This document shows, in pieces, positions 26,483 to 36,300 of a stretch of DNA of 64,000 bases (its first letter is position 1; each line of letters opens with the position of its first letter). Under the pieces are notes generated by a model. It was not told the origin of the DNA. It ran no database searches and saw only the letters and a program-made list of their open reading frames with translations. A program made the translations under genes and the position numbers. The stretch is from Desulfamplus sp964425195 (GTDB lineage: Bacteria > Desulfobacterota > Desulfobacteria > Desulfobacterales > Desulfobacteraceae). Where the stretch lies: the NCBI GenBank assembly GCA_964425195.1, contig CAYRLG010000006.1, positions 62,001-126,000 of the forward strand. The letters run 5' to 3'.

Positions 26483-27202
26483 TTAAAATATGGAAAAATC
26501 AATAGCATCAGACAAAAGAGCGTTTACACTACCTTTGAACTCTAATTTGTTGCTATTTAAATCAATAGTCATGCTATTTGACTCAACAATAGAATTTTGA
26601 TTAACAGATGTATTACTTATCACTTTTACATGCTTATTTGAAGATATTATATGGCTTTTCTTGTCATAATGCAACTGGTCAGTTGTTAGCACAGAGTCTA
26701 TATATTTAACCACAACATTATCATACAACTCTATGTTATTCTCTTTTGTATTAACATATCCCTGTTTTGCTGTAACATCTATTTGCTCTCCATTTTTTAT
26801 AAAAAACTGTAGTTCAATATCCATAATGATGGCTTTAGCTTCGTTTTTTAAAACCTTTGCCGACGCAGCCTTAAGCGTCCACTCCTTCACGCCATTTCGT
26901 GTTGATGTGTGGTGCATAGAGTTTAAAACCAAAGAGGCATCTGAATCTATTTTAATCTCTTTGGTAGTCTTTTTTATCAATGTTAAACGTTCAGAAAAGT
27001 AGAGTCCAGCAAGGGTTGTAACCATAAAAAATAGCACTATAAAAGGGATTACTTTAATATTTGTAGCTTTTCTTTTGTATGATGAGAAGAGTACAGAAGA
27101 GATAAGATATCTAAGTATTGATGTTGAAGGTTTAGATTTTTTTAATACCAATTGTTTACAATATCCTCCCACACACCTTTTGCCTTTAGAATTGCCTCGC
27201 AT
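26483..27202 (-). CDS. lptC: LPS export protein LptC
   Basis: A membrane-anchored LptC: one helix (IPFIVLFFMVTTLAGLYF, about residues 52-69) then a periplasmic beta domain (AKQGYVNTKENNIELYDNVVV). It takes LPS from LptBFG and hands it to LptA. The ORF from the first ATG overlaps kdsC by about 60 bases. An in-frame TTG at 27151, with GGAGGA 12 bases upstream, could be the true start, so the first 17 residues are uncertain. Confidence 0.85.
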   Translation of the reverse strand: MRGNSKGKRCVGGYCKQLVLKKSKPSTSILRYLISSVLFSSYKRKATNIKVIPFIVLFFMVTTLAGLYFSERLTLIKKTTKEIKIDSDASLVLNSMHHTSTRNGVKEWTLKAASAKVLKNEAKAIIMDIELQFFIKNGEQIDVTAKQGYVNTKENNIELYDNVVVKYIDSVLTTDQLHYDKKSHIISSNKHVKVISNTSVNQNSIVESNSMTIDLNSNKLEFKGSVNALLSDAIDFSIF

Positions 27203-27675
27203 ATCTCTCTGACTGCACCATCTCCCCCCCTATTCTTAGTTGTATAATCTGCTATTTGCTTAACTTCAAAAGAGGCATTAGAAACGGCAAAAGAGAAACC
27301 ACAACTTTTCATTATAGGAATATCTGGAAGATCATCTCCAGCAAAAGCGACTTCGTACTGGTTAACTCCTTGTTCTTTAATAACTCTATTCAAAACTGCT
27401 TTTTTATCTTTAATTCCGTCAAATATAAGCTCAATGCCAAGATTGTGACACCTTGCATTTAATGCTCCATTAGCAACTCTACCTGTTATAATTCCAACCT
27501 TTAAACCAAAGTTCATAGCCATTTTGAGTCCAAAACCATCTTTGGAACAAAAACTTTTAATCTCTTCTCCTGAGTCTGTATATATTATTTTTCCATCAGT
27601 AAGAACACCGTCAACATCAAGAAGGAGAAGTTTTATTGCTGCAAGACGCTTATTTACTGCCTCATATTGTGCCAT
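27142..27675 (-). CDS. kdsC: 3-deoxy-manno-octulosonate-8-phosphatase (KdsC)
   Basis: A HAD phosphatase of about 177 residues with motif I LLLDVDGVLTDG, motif II (GIITGR) and the acidic motif AFAGDDLPDIP. It removes the phosphate from Kdo-8-phosphate in LPS core precursor synthesis. The ATG at 27675, with GAGG nine bases upstream, is preferred to a TTG five codons earlier. It lies between kdsA and lptC. Confidence 0.93.
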   Translation of the reverse strand: MAQYEAVNKRLAAIKLLLLDVDGVLTDGKIIYTDSGEEIKSFCSKDGFGLKMAMNFGLKVGIITGRVANGALNARCHNLGIELIFDGIKDKKAVLNRVIKEQGVNQYEVAFAGDDLPDIPIMKSCGFSFAVSNASFEVKQIADYTTKNRGGDGAVREICEAILKAKGVWEDIVNNWY

Positions 27676-27701
27676 CAAAAAATTCCTCAAATAAATGTGG
27701 T

Positions 27702-28520
27702 TTAAAGAGCCTCTTTTATTCTAATAAGTGTGGCAAGCAGTGATTCAATGTTATCAAGAGGAATCGAATTTGGCCCGTCACATAGTGCTTTAGCAGGATC
27801 AGGGTGTGTCTCAATAAATAGACCATCAGCTCCAGCAGCAACAGCAGCCTTTGCCAAATATGGTGCAAAACGACTCTCTCCTGAAGATGAAATCCCTGCC
27901 CCACCCGGAAACTGTACACTGTGGGTTGCGTCAAATATCACAGATACACCCATCTCCTTTATAATCTGAATGGATCGAAAATCTACAATAAGATTGTTAT
28001 ACCCAAAGCTTGTGCCCCTCTCTGTAATGCTTATATCTGTGCAGCCACAAGATTTTGCCTTTTCAATAATGTTTGAACATTCAAAAGGTGATAAAAACTG
28101 CCCTTTTTTGATATTAAGGGGCTTGCCAGTTTTGGCTGCCGCACATATAAGATCAGTCTGACGACATAAAAATGCTGGAATCTGTATTACATCAAGCACA
28201 TCTGCCGCTTCTTGAGCCTGTTCTGGAGAGTGTATATCAGAGATAATTTTCAGATTTAATGAACTTTTTATCTGTTGTAGTATCTCCAACCCCTTTTCAA
28301 ATCCAGGACCTCTGAAAGAGCTTATTGATGAACGATTAGCTTTGTCAAAAGATGCTTTAAAAACAAATGGGATTTTTAACTGTGAAGTTATCTGTTTTAG
28401 CCTTGATGCTATTTCAAACGTGATATCTCTGTTTTCAATAACGCATGGACCAGAGATAAAAAATAGATGATTTCCAATATTTTGATCAGAACGCTCTTTT
28501 GTTAAAAAATATGGATACAT
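27702..28520 (-). CDS. kdsA: 2-dehydro-3-deoxyphosphooctonate aldolase (Kdo-8-P synthase)
   Basis: A 272-residue TIM-barrel synthase that joins PEP and arabinose 5-phosphate to give Kdo-8-phosphate. Motifs FISGPCVIEN, KASFDKANRSS and DATHSVQFPGG are conserved. The metal-dependent class is suggested by C8 of the CVIEN stretch and the later EThPDPAKALCDG region, not proved. It heads the kdsA-kdsC-lptCAB run. Confidence 0.95.
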   Translation of the reverse strand: MYPYFLTKERSDQNIGNHLFFISGPCVIENRDITFEIASRLKQITSQLKIPFVFKASFDKANRSSISSFRGPGFEKGLEILQQIKSSLNLKIISDIHSPEQAQEAADVLDVIQIPAFLCRQTDLICAAAKTGKPLNIKKGQFLSPFECSNIIEKAKSCGCTDISITERGTSFGYNNLIVDFRSIQIIKEMGVSVIFDATHSVQFPGGAGISSSGESRFAPYLAKAAVAAGADGLFIETHPDPAKALCDGPNSIPLDNIESLLATLIRIKEAL

Positions 28521-28602
28521 AATACTCCATGATATTAAGATAATGTTGTTGCTGTAATTTCTATCTTCAAAAGACTTTTTTCACCCTAATTATAAAAGAT
28601 AA

Positions 28603-29682
28603 TCAAAGTGTTATAATTTTAAGATAGCTTGGAAAAGGCTGCTCTTTACTCAAATCGTTCTCAAATACAATTAACCCATCATCGCGTGTATAAGATTCGT
28701 AGAAGTGGTTGAATTTATATGTCATATACATCATTCTATTACGATCATTTGGGATCATCTCAGCAAGCAGACGTACGCCCCTATTTCGAGCCTCATTGCG
28801 TATATGGTTAATCAGTACTGTACCAACTCCTCTTGTCATAACACGACAGGACATCAAAAGCAGCTTTATCATCCAACTCTCTTTATCGCACTCAATTAAT
28901 ACAAGACCAATCTTGCCGTAACTGCCATATTTATCATCGAGTCCTGCTATAATAAGATGATGACGGTCTGAATGGAGAAAAAAATCAAGCTCTTCATGGG
29001 AGTATGTGTAGCCAGTGGTGTTTAGTTGATTTGTTCTCATGGTTAACTCTTCTGCCCGTTTAAGGTCTTCAGCACGTGGGGAGCCTATTGTTAATACCAT
29101 CTGAAGAGTTCCAAGAAAATCTTCCTGAGGACCTTCAAAGTGCTCTTCTACTTTTTTACGAGCTATATCTGCAAGATACATAAGACGTCTCTTAGATGAA
29201 TCTTCAGTGATAAATCTTGGATTGAATTCAGGTAGTGCAAGGATATTATCTATTTGTGCTGCATCAATACACAATACCTTTGGATGGGCAAATGAGACCT
29301 CCTCTCTCTCAAATGTCTGATCATCTATAAACGCAATTGTATCAATACCTATATTTATATCTTTTCTGATACGCTCTATTGAGTCTGATTTAGGACCCCA
29401 GTGAATTTGAGGATATAGAAAATAGTCTGCAATACCAAGTTCTTCCAGACGATTCATAGCAAAATAGTGGTCATTTTTCGATGCGATAGATTGTAGAATA
29501 CCACGACTATCAAGAATCTGCATTATTTCACGAATACCATTACGTAAATTTACCCTTGGCTCTTCTAAAAGAGTCCCATCCCAAAGTGTATTATCTAAAT
29601 CCCATACAACGCACTTTATTTTACGTTCCGCTCGCTCTTTATTAATAGCTTCTTTTTGCTCTTCTCTTACGGTATGCCCCAT
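28603..29682 (-). CDS. FkbH-like HAD phosphatase/acyltransferase fusion
   Basis: A 359-residue HAD-IIIC protein. The HAD motif I is VVWDLDNTLWDGTL (about residue 24), motif II-III and the acidic DDQTFEREEV follow, and residues about 210-340 form a GNAT-like half. This is the FkbH layout; characterised members load a glyceryl unit from 1,3-bisphosphoglycerate onto an acyl carrier protein. No acyl carrier protein, polyketide or glycan genes are nearby, so its carrier and product are unknown. It stands between kdsA and a coiled-coil protein gene. Confidence 0.82.
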   Translation of the reverse strand: MGHTVREEQKEAINKERAERKIKCVVWDLDNTLWDGTLLEEPRVNLRNGIREIMQILDSRGILQSIASKNDHYFAMNRLEELGIADYFLYPQIHWGPKSDSIERIRKDINIGIDTIAFIDDQTFEREEVSFAHPKVLCIDAAQIDNILALPEFNPRFITEDSSKRRLMYLADIARKKVEEHFEGPQEDFLGTLQMVLTIGSPRAEDLKRAEELTMRTNQLNTTGYTYSHEELDFFLHSDRHHLIIAGLDDKYGSYGKIGLVLIECDKESWMIKLLLMSCRVMTRGVGTVLINHIRNEARNRGVRLLAEMIPNDRNRMMYMTYKFNHFYESYTRDDGLIVFENDLSKEQPFPSYLKIITL

Positions 29683-29720
29683 TTTTTTACCATCTCCTCT
29701 CAGAATCTAAAACCATAGTT

Positions 29721-30311
29721 CTACAAAAAACTCTTTTTTGCTTCTGAATAAAGTGTGCTAATAACCTTTTCATCCCAACTATCGTATGGGTGCGGAGTCT
29801 GAAAACCCTCTGCCCTAAAAAGACGTGCAACATCGTTAGATGAGAAATCTTTCTCCTCTTTGAGCCATACTATATTTTTTAGCAATAGCTTTGAGTAGTT
29901 TGCATCAATTACCCCTTTATTAACATAGTCGTCAGAGCTACTCTTTTCCAAAATAATCTTTTCAAGCTCTAATATCTTTTTCTGCTGATTACTTAAAAAT
30001 GAGTGATACACTCTCAACTGCTCTTTAAGTTTAAACATATCTTGTCTAAGTTTATTAATATCATCTCTTTGTGAATCAGTTACTTCAATAATACTTGTCA
30101 ACATCTCCTCAACATCTGTTGCAGAGCTTTGAGCAAGAGTTTTGTCTATATGTTTTGTATCAACAACACCATCAAAATCTTTAACGCTCTGTTTGTGCTC
30201 AAAAGCTAATGTATCAGAGTCAGACTCTATTTGAGCTAATTCTCTCTCTCTTTCATCAACTCTTTTTTGAACAAAAAGTTCTATATCAAGCAATGAAGGC
30301 TTTTTTTTCAT
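29721..30311 (-). CDS. Coiled-coil protein next to ParA
   Basis: A 196-residue soluble protein I do not recognise by family. Residues 1-30 are basic-acidic (LLDIELFVQKRVDERERELAQIE), residues about 72-125 form a heptad-rich coiled coil (DINKLRQDMFKLKEQLRVYHSFLSNQQKKILELEKIIL), and residues about 145-190 form a compact helical tail (IVWLKEEKDFSSNDVARLFRAEGFQTPHPYDSWDE). An ATP-binding ParA gene lies upstream with an inverted repeat between, so it may be a ParA partner or DNA-binding adaptor. Function is inferred from neighbourhood only. Confidence 0.6.
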   Translation of the reverse strand: MKKKPSLLDIELFVQKRVDERERELAQIESDSDTLAFEHKQSVKDFDGVVDTKHIDKTLAQSSATDVEEMLTSIIEVTDSQRDDINKLRQDMFKLKEQLRVYHSFLSNQQKKILELEKIILEKSSSDDYVNKGVIDANYSKLLLKNIVWLKEEKDFSSNDVARLFRAEGFQTPHPYDSWDEKVISTLYSEAKKSFL

Positions 30312-30367
30312 ATCAAAATTCCTTATTCTCTTGTTAAAATTTGTTTGGAAGTAAACAGTGCAATTCT

Positions 30368-30394
30368 ATCTGCAAAAGTTAAAATTTTGCAGAT
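30368..30394. repeat. Perfect inverted repeat between parA and its neighbour
   Basis: ATCTGCAAAA (30368-30377) and TTTTGCAGAT (30385-30394) form a perfect 10-bp palindrome around a 7-base loop. On the plus strand a T-run follows, so it could be a terminator on that strand, but it sits inside the parA-partner intergenic region and may instead be an operator or partition site. Confidence 0.45.
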
Positions 30395-30441
30395 GCAAAT
30401 TTTTTCTCATGATAAACTATCTCCTTAAAGAGGTGGAGAAT

Positions 30442-31071
30442 TTAATTGAGAATATTAACTATTTCATTAGTAAGGCTATTGATTTCAACAGCCGCAGCAT
30501 CACCACTAAACATTTCAGTAACCGACTGCCCATATATGAGAGAGTATTTATAAGCCACTCTGTTTGAAATCTGAGTGTTCAAAATATCTATTTCATACTT
30601 ATTTTTCAAAATTTCAGCCAGCTCTTTTGCAAGTACAGTTTGAGGTTGGATCCGACTTAATAGAAAGTAGCACTGCAAGTCAGGATTGAGTCCTTTTGCC
30701 TTACTAATTAGATCAACCGTTACTTTAGTGCTTCTAATATCTAAAGGAGAGTCCTGAACGGGAATGATAACAAGATCAGAACAGACAACGGAAATAGTTA
30801 CAACTTCGTTATCATGTGGAGGAGTATCAATCAAAGCATAATCATAATAAGGTTCATATTTTTCAAGTGATTGATATATATCTGAATAAACAGCCACTAC
30901 CTTGAATAACTTATCTTCACGAACATGAATGGTCTCATAACTGCTTTTTTGAGGATCAGTATCAAAAAGTATGACTCGGTTCTTCTGTAGAGCAAGATTG
31001 AGAGCAAGGTTAATAATAATGGTACTCTTTCCACACCCACCTTTCTGGTTTGCCAAACTTATTACTTTCAT
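30442..31071 (-). CDS. ParA-family ATPase (orphan)
   Basis: A 209-residue ParA/MinD-type ATPase with deviant Walker A KGGCGKST at residues 10-17, Walker A' (LFDTDPQKS) and Walker B (YALIDTPPHD). It lacks the long N-terminal DNA-binding extension of chromosomal Soj with HTH. There is no ParB homologue beside it; the next gene on the strand is the coiled-coil protein. It may move a plasmid-like locus, a protein cluster or part of a polar organelle; which cannot be told from here. Confidence 0.85.
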   Translation of the reverse strand: MKVISLANQKGGCGKSTIIINLALNLALQKNRVILFDTDPQKSSYETIHVREDKLFKVVAVYSDIYQSLEKYEPYYDYALIDTPPHDNEVVTISVVCSDLVIIPVQDSPLDIRSTKVTVDLISKAKGLNPDLQCYFLLSRIQPQTVLAKELAEILKNKYEIDILNTQISNRVAYKYSLIYGQSVTEMFSGDAAAVEINSLTNEIVNILN

Positions 31072-31298
31072 GTTAATTCCACTATCTCACCGTTATTGTT
31101 TTGGTTAGCCTATCACCATTTCTAAAAGAATAGGATTTGCAAGCTGATAAACCATCTTGATAAATTATCTACTACTATAATATTGTATGCTATGGTATTC
31201 AAGCCATTGTAAAATCTTGTCAAGAGTTTTTACTACAATTGAAAAAATTATATAACTGTTTAGAGGTCACTTTCCTCAACTGTTAAAAACTCTACAAA

Positions 31299-33380
31299 TC
31301 ACCTCACATCACCCCACAACGCTTCTGTAAGACCAGAGTATCTCTTTATAGGGTTCTCTATCATTCGGATAATTGAATCTGTGGAAGCTGCTATAACTAT
31401 CTTCTTTTTCGCTCTTGTTACTCCAGTGTAGAGCATCTCTCTTGTAAGAACTGGACTTTTGCTCTCTGGAATAACAAGCAGAACTTTATCAAACTCTGAT
31501 CCCTGACTTTTATGGACAGTCAATGCGTATGCAGTTTCGTTTTCAGGCAGTCTGCCGGGCATAAATTTTCTAAAACCACTCTGCCCCTGAAAAAATACCC
31601 TTAACCCATCTTTATCTTCAAGAAAGATACCTATATCACCATTATAGAGGTTCATTCCATAATCATTTCTTTTAATAATAATAGGCAGCCCATTATAAAA
31701 TAGTTGACGCTTTCGTATAGGAGTGTTGATATTTAGCTCTCCTGCTAAGGCAGCAACAGACCTGTTTATCTCTTCCACTCCCCCTATACCTTTCCTAATA
31801 GGTGTCAATATTCTAAAACGAGTTAAAATCTCAAATGCCTCCTCTGGGTTTGAGGCTATAAGAGATTTTTTGTACTCTTCCATAGCAACTGACTCTATTA
31901 AAGAGTGGATATTTTTTGCATAACTATCAATTAAGCTGCCACTTTGTTTGGTATCAATAAAAGTGATATCTCTATACTTTCTGCTTAAAATAAGCTCTAT
32001 AGCCTCTTGCGATCTTCCTGCATTAATAAGATAACTTAAAGCACCAATACCGCTATTTTCATCAAATCTAAAACTTTTTTTTAGAATAACAATAGAGTTT
32101 GCAACCAATGGAAGGTCTTGCCTAACCAAATCAGGCTCTAAATTCAAACCAGCTCCCATTGATTTTATCTTATCTGCAAAGTCACAAGTAAATTTGTCAA
32201 CTCCTGAACAGATATCTCCAAGCACTGCTCCAGATTCAACTGACGACAACTGGTTATTATCGCCTAATAGAATTATCCTTGAGTTTAATGGAACCGCATC
32301 AAATAGCTTTGCCATTAAAGGGAGATCAGCCATAGAAGATTCGTCAACAATAACAAGATCATAAGGAAGAGGATTATCTTTATTATGTTTAAAAAATAGA
32401 GATCCGTGTCTGTAACCTAACAACCTATGTATAGTATGTGCTTCGGTTGGGATAGTATCTTTAAAATCTCCTATTCCAATTATCTGGTTTTTTGTAAAAT
32501 TTCTTTTGTCTATTTGGATCGTTCCTTTAGAGTTATCTAATTTTTTAAAGCTATATGATGGGTTCAATAACGTGAAATTTACCTTTTCAAGAAGAGCTGT
32601 AGCTTTTCCAACAGCACCATTTATGGACTCCATAAGCCTTGCAGCAGCTTTTCCTGTAGGTGCTGTAACAGCTACTGAAATTTTTCTTCCATTTTGAGCT
32701 TCAAGAATAGAAAGAGCGATTACTATTTTTCCAATAGTTGTAGTTTTTCCTGTGCCAGGTCCTCCTGATATTACAGTAAAACGGTTCAAAATAGAGGCTG
32801 CGGCAGCAACTTTTTGCCAGTCAATCTGGATTAAATTTTTCTGTAAAATAGAATCCTTAATTTCACCATTTGAAGGGAAGAGATTGTCCAGAAAGAGGGA
32901 AATATTACTGTATGGCTCAGATATCTTTGCAATTCGCTCTTTTATGTTACGGGCAAGAAGATTCTCATAATACCAGTATTTTTGAAGATAGAGCCTGCCA
33001 CTTGCATCAAGTATCATTGGGGCAAAATCACCAGTTCTGCCTACTGCCGGACTCTTTTGCAAAATATCTATCCAAATATTTAGTTCTGGCAAGATAGAGT
33101 TATACTCTGTATCAATTACGACATTTGCAAGAACTTTTCCTGCAATTGAGGGGAGATATAGGCAGACATTTCCAGACATTGTTGTGCTGCTTAAAAGAAG
33201 AGCAGCTAAAACGGTTTCAGGAGAGTTATCAATACGTGATATAAATAGGGCAAACTCTCTGTCTATGTCGGTAAAATTATCCTGTGATAAGAACAGAGAA
33301 GTTACCCTATTTATATCAAAAAAATTTTTAGCTACATCAGAAAATATGGCATCTTTTGGTGGTTCGGCAAGATTAATCAT
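31299..33380 (-). CDS. recD: Exodeoxyribonuclease V alpha subunit RecD
   Basis: A 693-residue RecD, the fast 5'-3' helicase of RecBCD. Walker A is SGGPGTGKTTT (about residue 206-216), motif II VIVDESSMAD, and the C-terminal YALTVHKSQGSEF and YTGVTRAK motifs are conserved. It starts inside the 3' end of recB with a strong AGGAGGG ribosome site, so translation is coupled. It is longer than the E. coli protein. Confidence 0.95.
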   Translation of the reverse strand: MINLAEPPKDAIFSDVAKNFFDINRVTSLFLSQDNFTDIDREFALFISRIDNSPETVLAALLLSSTTMSGNVCLYLPSIAGKVLANVVIDTEYNSILPELNIWIDILQKSPAVGRTGDFAPMILDASGRLYLQKYWYYENLLARNIKERIAKISEPYSNISLFLDNLFPSNGEIKDSILQKNLIQIDWQKVAAAASILNRFTVISGGPGTGKTTTIGKIVIALSILEAQNGRKISVAVTAPTGKAAARLMESINGAVGKATALLEKVNFTLLNPSYSFKKLDNSKGTIQIDKRNFTKNQIIGIGDFKDTIPTEAHTIHRLLGYRHGSLFFKHNKDNPLPYDLVIVDESSMADLPLMAKLFDAVPLNSRIILLGDNNQLSSVESGAVLGDICSGVDKFTCDFADKIKSMGAGLNLEPDLVRQDLPLVANSIVILKKSFRFDENSGIGALSYLINAGRSQEAIELILSRKYRDITFIDTKQSGSLIDSYAKNIHSLIESVAMEEYKKSLIASNPEEAFEILTRFRILTPIRKGIGGVEEINRSVAALAGELNINTPIRKRQLFYNGLPIIIKRNDYGMNLYNGDIGIFLEDKDGLRVFFQGQSGFRKFMPGRLPENETAYALTVHKSQGSEFDKVLLVIPESKSPVLTREMLYTGVTRAKKKIVIAASTDSIIRMIENPIKRYSGLTEALWGDVR

Positions 33381-36300
33381 TGAATCCCTCCTGCTGCGTA
33401 ATGTAAGTGGGATTCATATTGCTATTTATATTCATACTCACATTATTAATATTGCTGCTATTAATAGCAATATTTGTACTAATTTCAGCAGAAATGTTCT
33501 CAACAAGCTCTCTATTTGGACAATCAAAATAGATTCCAGTATAAGAGCCAGATTTTATACCTCTCATAAATATATAAAATACACCTCCAAAATGGTTATT
33601 ATAGCTGTAACCTTTAACTCTATTTTTTAGATAAGCATTAAGTGCCACTGTATAGAGAAGATATTGAAGTACGTAGCCAGATTTCTTCATCTCTTCATTT
33701 AGTATAGAAAATGAGTAATCATCAAATCTGTTCCCTAAGTAGTTAGTTTTCCAGTCAACTATATAGAATTTTTCGTTATGACAAAATACCATATCAATAA
33801 AACCTCTAAGATACCCCCCTCTTTGTAAGAATCCAAGGCTCTTCATTGTTGAGGCAAAATCAAAAGTTGCTCCAGAACCATATTTTTGCATTATCGAGGA
33901 AATAGCGGTAGAGTTGGTGTTCCCAACTGGAAGGAAAAACTCCATCTCATTTATTCTCTGTTCATTTCTTATCTCTCTTAAGTGTAAGCTATCCAAAACA
34001 CAATTTTGAGCATATAAATCAGATTTTGCTAAATTATAGGACAGAAGGTCAGATTCAAGAACGCGATTTAACATCTCTTCTACTTTTACAATCTCATTCC
34101 GATCAAATCCAAACTTTTCAAGACAATCTTTTGCTATAGCAATATTTGGGCTTGTAAAATCTATACTCTCCATTATCTCATGGATACAGTTTCCGGCTCT
34201 TGTTCCAGTTGGAAAATCAAAGAAAAGAGAGTCTGAATAAGTATCTGATGGCTCAATTGCTACTGTGGAGTGTTGAGCTAAATCAGAAAAGTAATCGATA
34301 TGCTGATCGTGATCTGGTGAATGGGAGCCTTTACCTGCAAATATTGACGAGAAACTTGATATCTTCCAGCCCTCAGGAATCGTACCCTGCTCCTCCTTCT
34401 CTTTAAATTTTTTGCATGATAACTTGACTCTCTTCTCTTGAGGCGGCAGATAGGGTTGATGCTTGATATCGCTATCAGTGATAATCTCAACTGCAATTGT
34501 ATCGTTAGAATTTTGAGCTATCTGCTTCACATCAGATACCATTGTCTGAAAATTAAGAGCTTTTACACTCTCCAAATTGATAGAATCTCCAATAGAGCTA
34601 TCTCCATGAAAAATCCATGAAAGGGCACTATTTTCAGATTTGTTGATTTTTCCCCAAATTGTAAAACAGGCATACCTTGCCCTTGTAAGTGCAACATAAG
34701 CAAGACGTATCGACTCTGCAAACTCCTCTCTTTTCATGGTCTTTATGTTTTTATCAAAATCTTCAGAACCTATATCAAGTGTCTGAACTCCATTTGTGTC
34801 GTGAAACTTCAAAATATCGTCACTTCCTCCATCTCTTGAGTGATAAAGATATGGACAAAATACGACCGGAAACTCAAGTCCTTTGCTTCTATGAACTGTA
34901 ATTATCTTCACAGCTTTTTCGTCAGTTTCAAGACGGAGTCTATATTCATCAGAAGGGGTCTTATCTTCATCAAGTGTAGAAAGTCTTCTTTTTGCCAAAA
35001 AATTTATAAGCCCATCAATGCCGGGTTTTAGCTTTATATCTGCAATATGGAGAAGCTCTGCAATGTGCAAATAGTTTGTAAGTTTACGTTCACCACCCGT
35101 ATATTTAAGAATTTGTGCCTTAACCATCCTACGCACCATCATATAGCGAAACATTGAGATAAATCCCGCTTTTCTCCATAGCCTGTTATACTCTAAAAAT
35201 TCGTTCTGCAAAGAGTCATAAAACTGTTCGTCAACCGCAAGCCTAAATATCTGACTACTATCAAACCCAAAGAATCCAGTAGTCAGAGCCACTTTAAGTT
35301 CTTTTGCGTTTGACGGTTCAGAAGTAGCTCTCATAAACCTCTCAATCTCAATTGCCTCCTCTTCAGCATAAACAGAGCCTGCACTGTAGATAACTCCGGG
35401 GATGCCAAGTTTTCTCAACTCTTTCAAGATAATTGATGTCTGTCTATTTGTCCTTACAAGAACAGCTATATGTTGAGGTCCAAGATTCTCCTCAAATTTA
35501 TCTTTAGAAGAGTTTTGGTTATTTATAATTAGCTTTGCTCTACCAATAGCTCCCATATTTATAAGTTCGCCTATTTTGCAAGCTGTGTATCTTGCAACAA
35601 ACGGCTCTACATCTCCTTTGTTTATGAACTGTGAGCTTTTGTTATCAGGAACGAAAATACTCTGGTCAATCAATGCTATACTCATAGGCAAAGCTGGTTT
35701 GGAGTCAATATATAAAGAGCCTTCTTCTCTGTCTGGGGCGTGATTGACAGGAATAAAATCTATGCCATCAATAACAAATGGATTTCGTCCTTGCATATCA
35801 AAGAGGCTATTTACGGCATTTACAAGCCCACAGTCTGATCTCCAATTTGTCTTAAGAGTGTAAGATTTATCTATACTCTTTTTTGCCTTTAGATATGCGT
35901 ATATATCTGCACCTCTAAATCCATATATTGCCTGTTTGGGATCACCAATAAGGTAGAGAAGGCAATTTTTTTCCTGAAAGATATTTATAAATATGCTGTA
36001 TTGAAGTGGATCAGTATCTTGAAATTCATCAATAAGAGCGGCAGAGAACCTCTTTCTTACTGCGTCAGCCATTGGACTATCTCCACTGCCTACAGCTTTG
36101 TGCATGGAAACTAAAAGATCATCAAATGCCCTCACATTCCTCACCGTCTTGCTCTTTTCAAGGGCTTTACCAGCAGAGTGCAGAAAATTTAATTTAAGAT
36201 TAAGACAAAAGAATGTGATTATCTCATTGGCTTGGTCAATCAGTTTAAGAAAATTTTCAATCTCGTTAAAAAACTGATGGTTAGGAAGTAGGTGTATCGT

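Noticed and set aside
31072..31298. Possible gene or RNA between parA and recD
   Set aside because: No ORF with a start and ribosome site and no convincing structured RNA was seen in these 227 bases.
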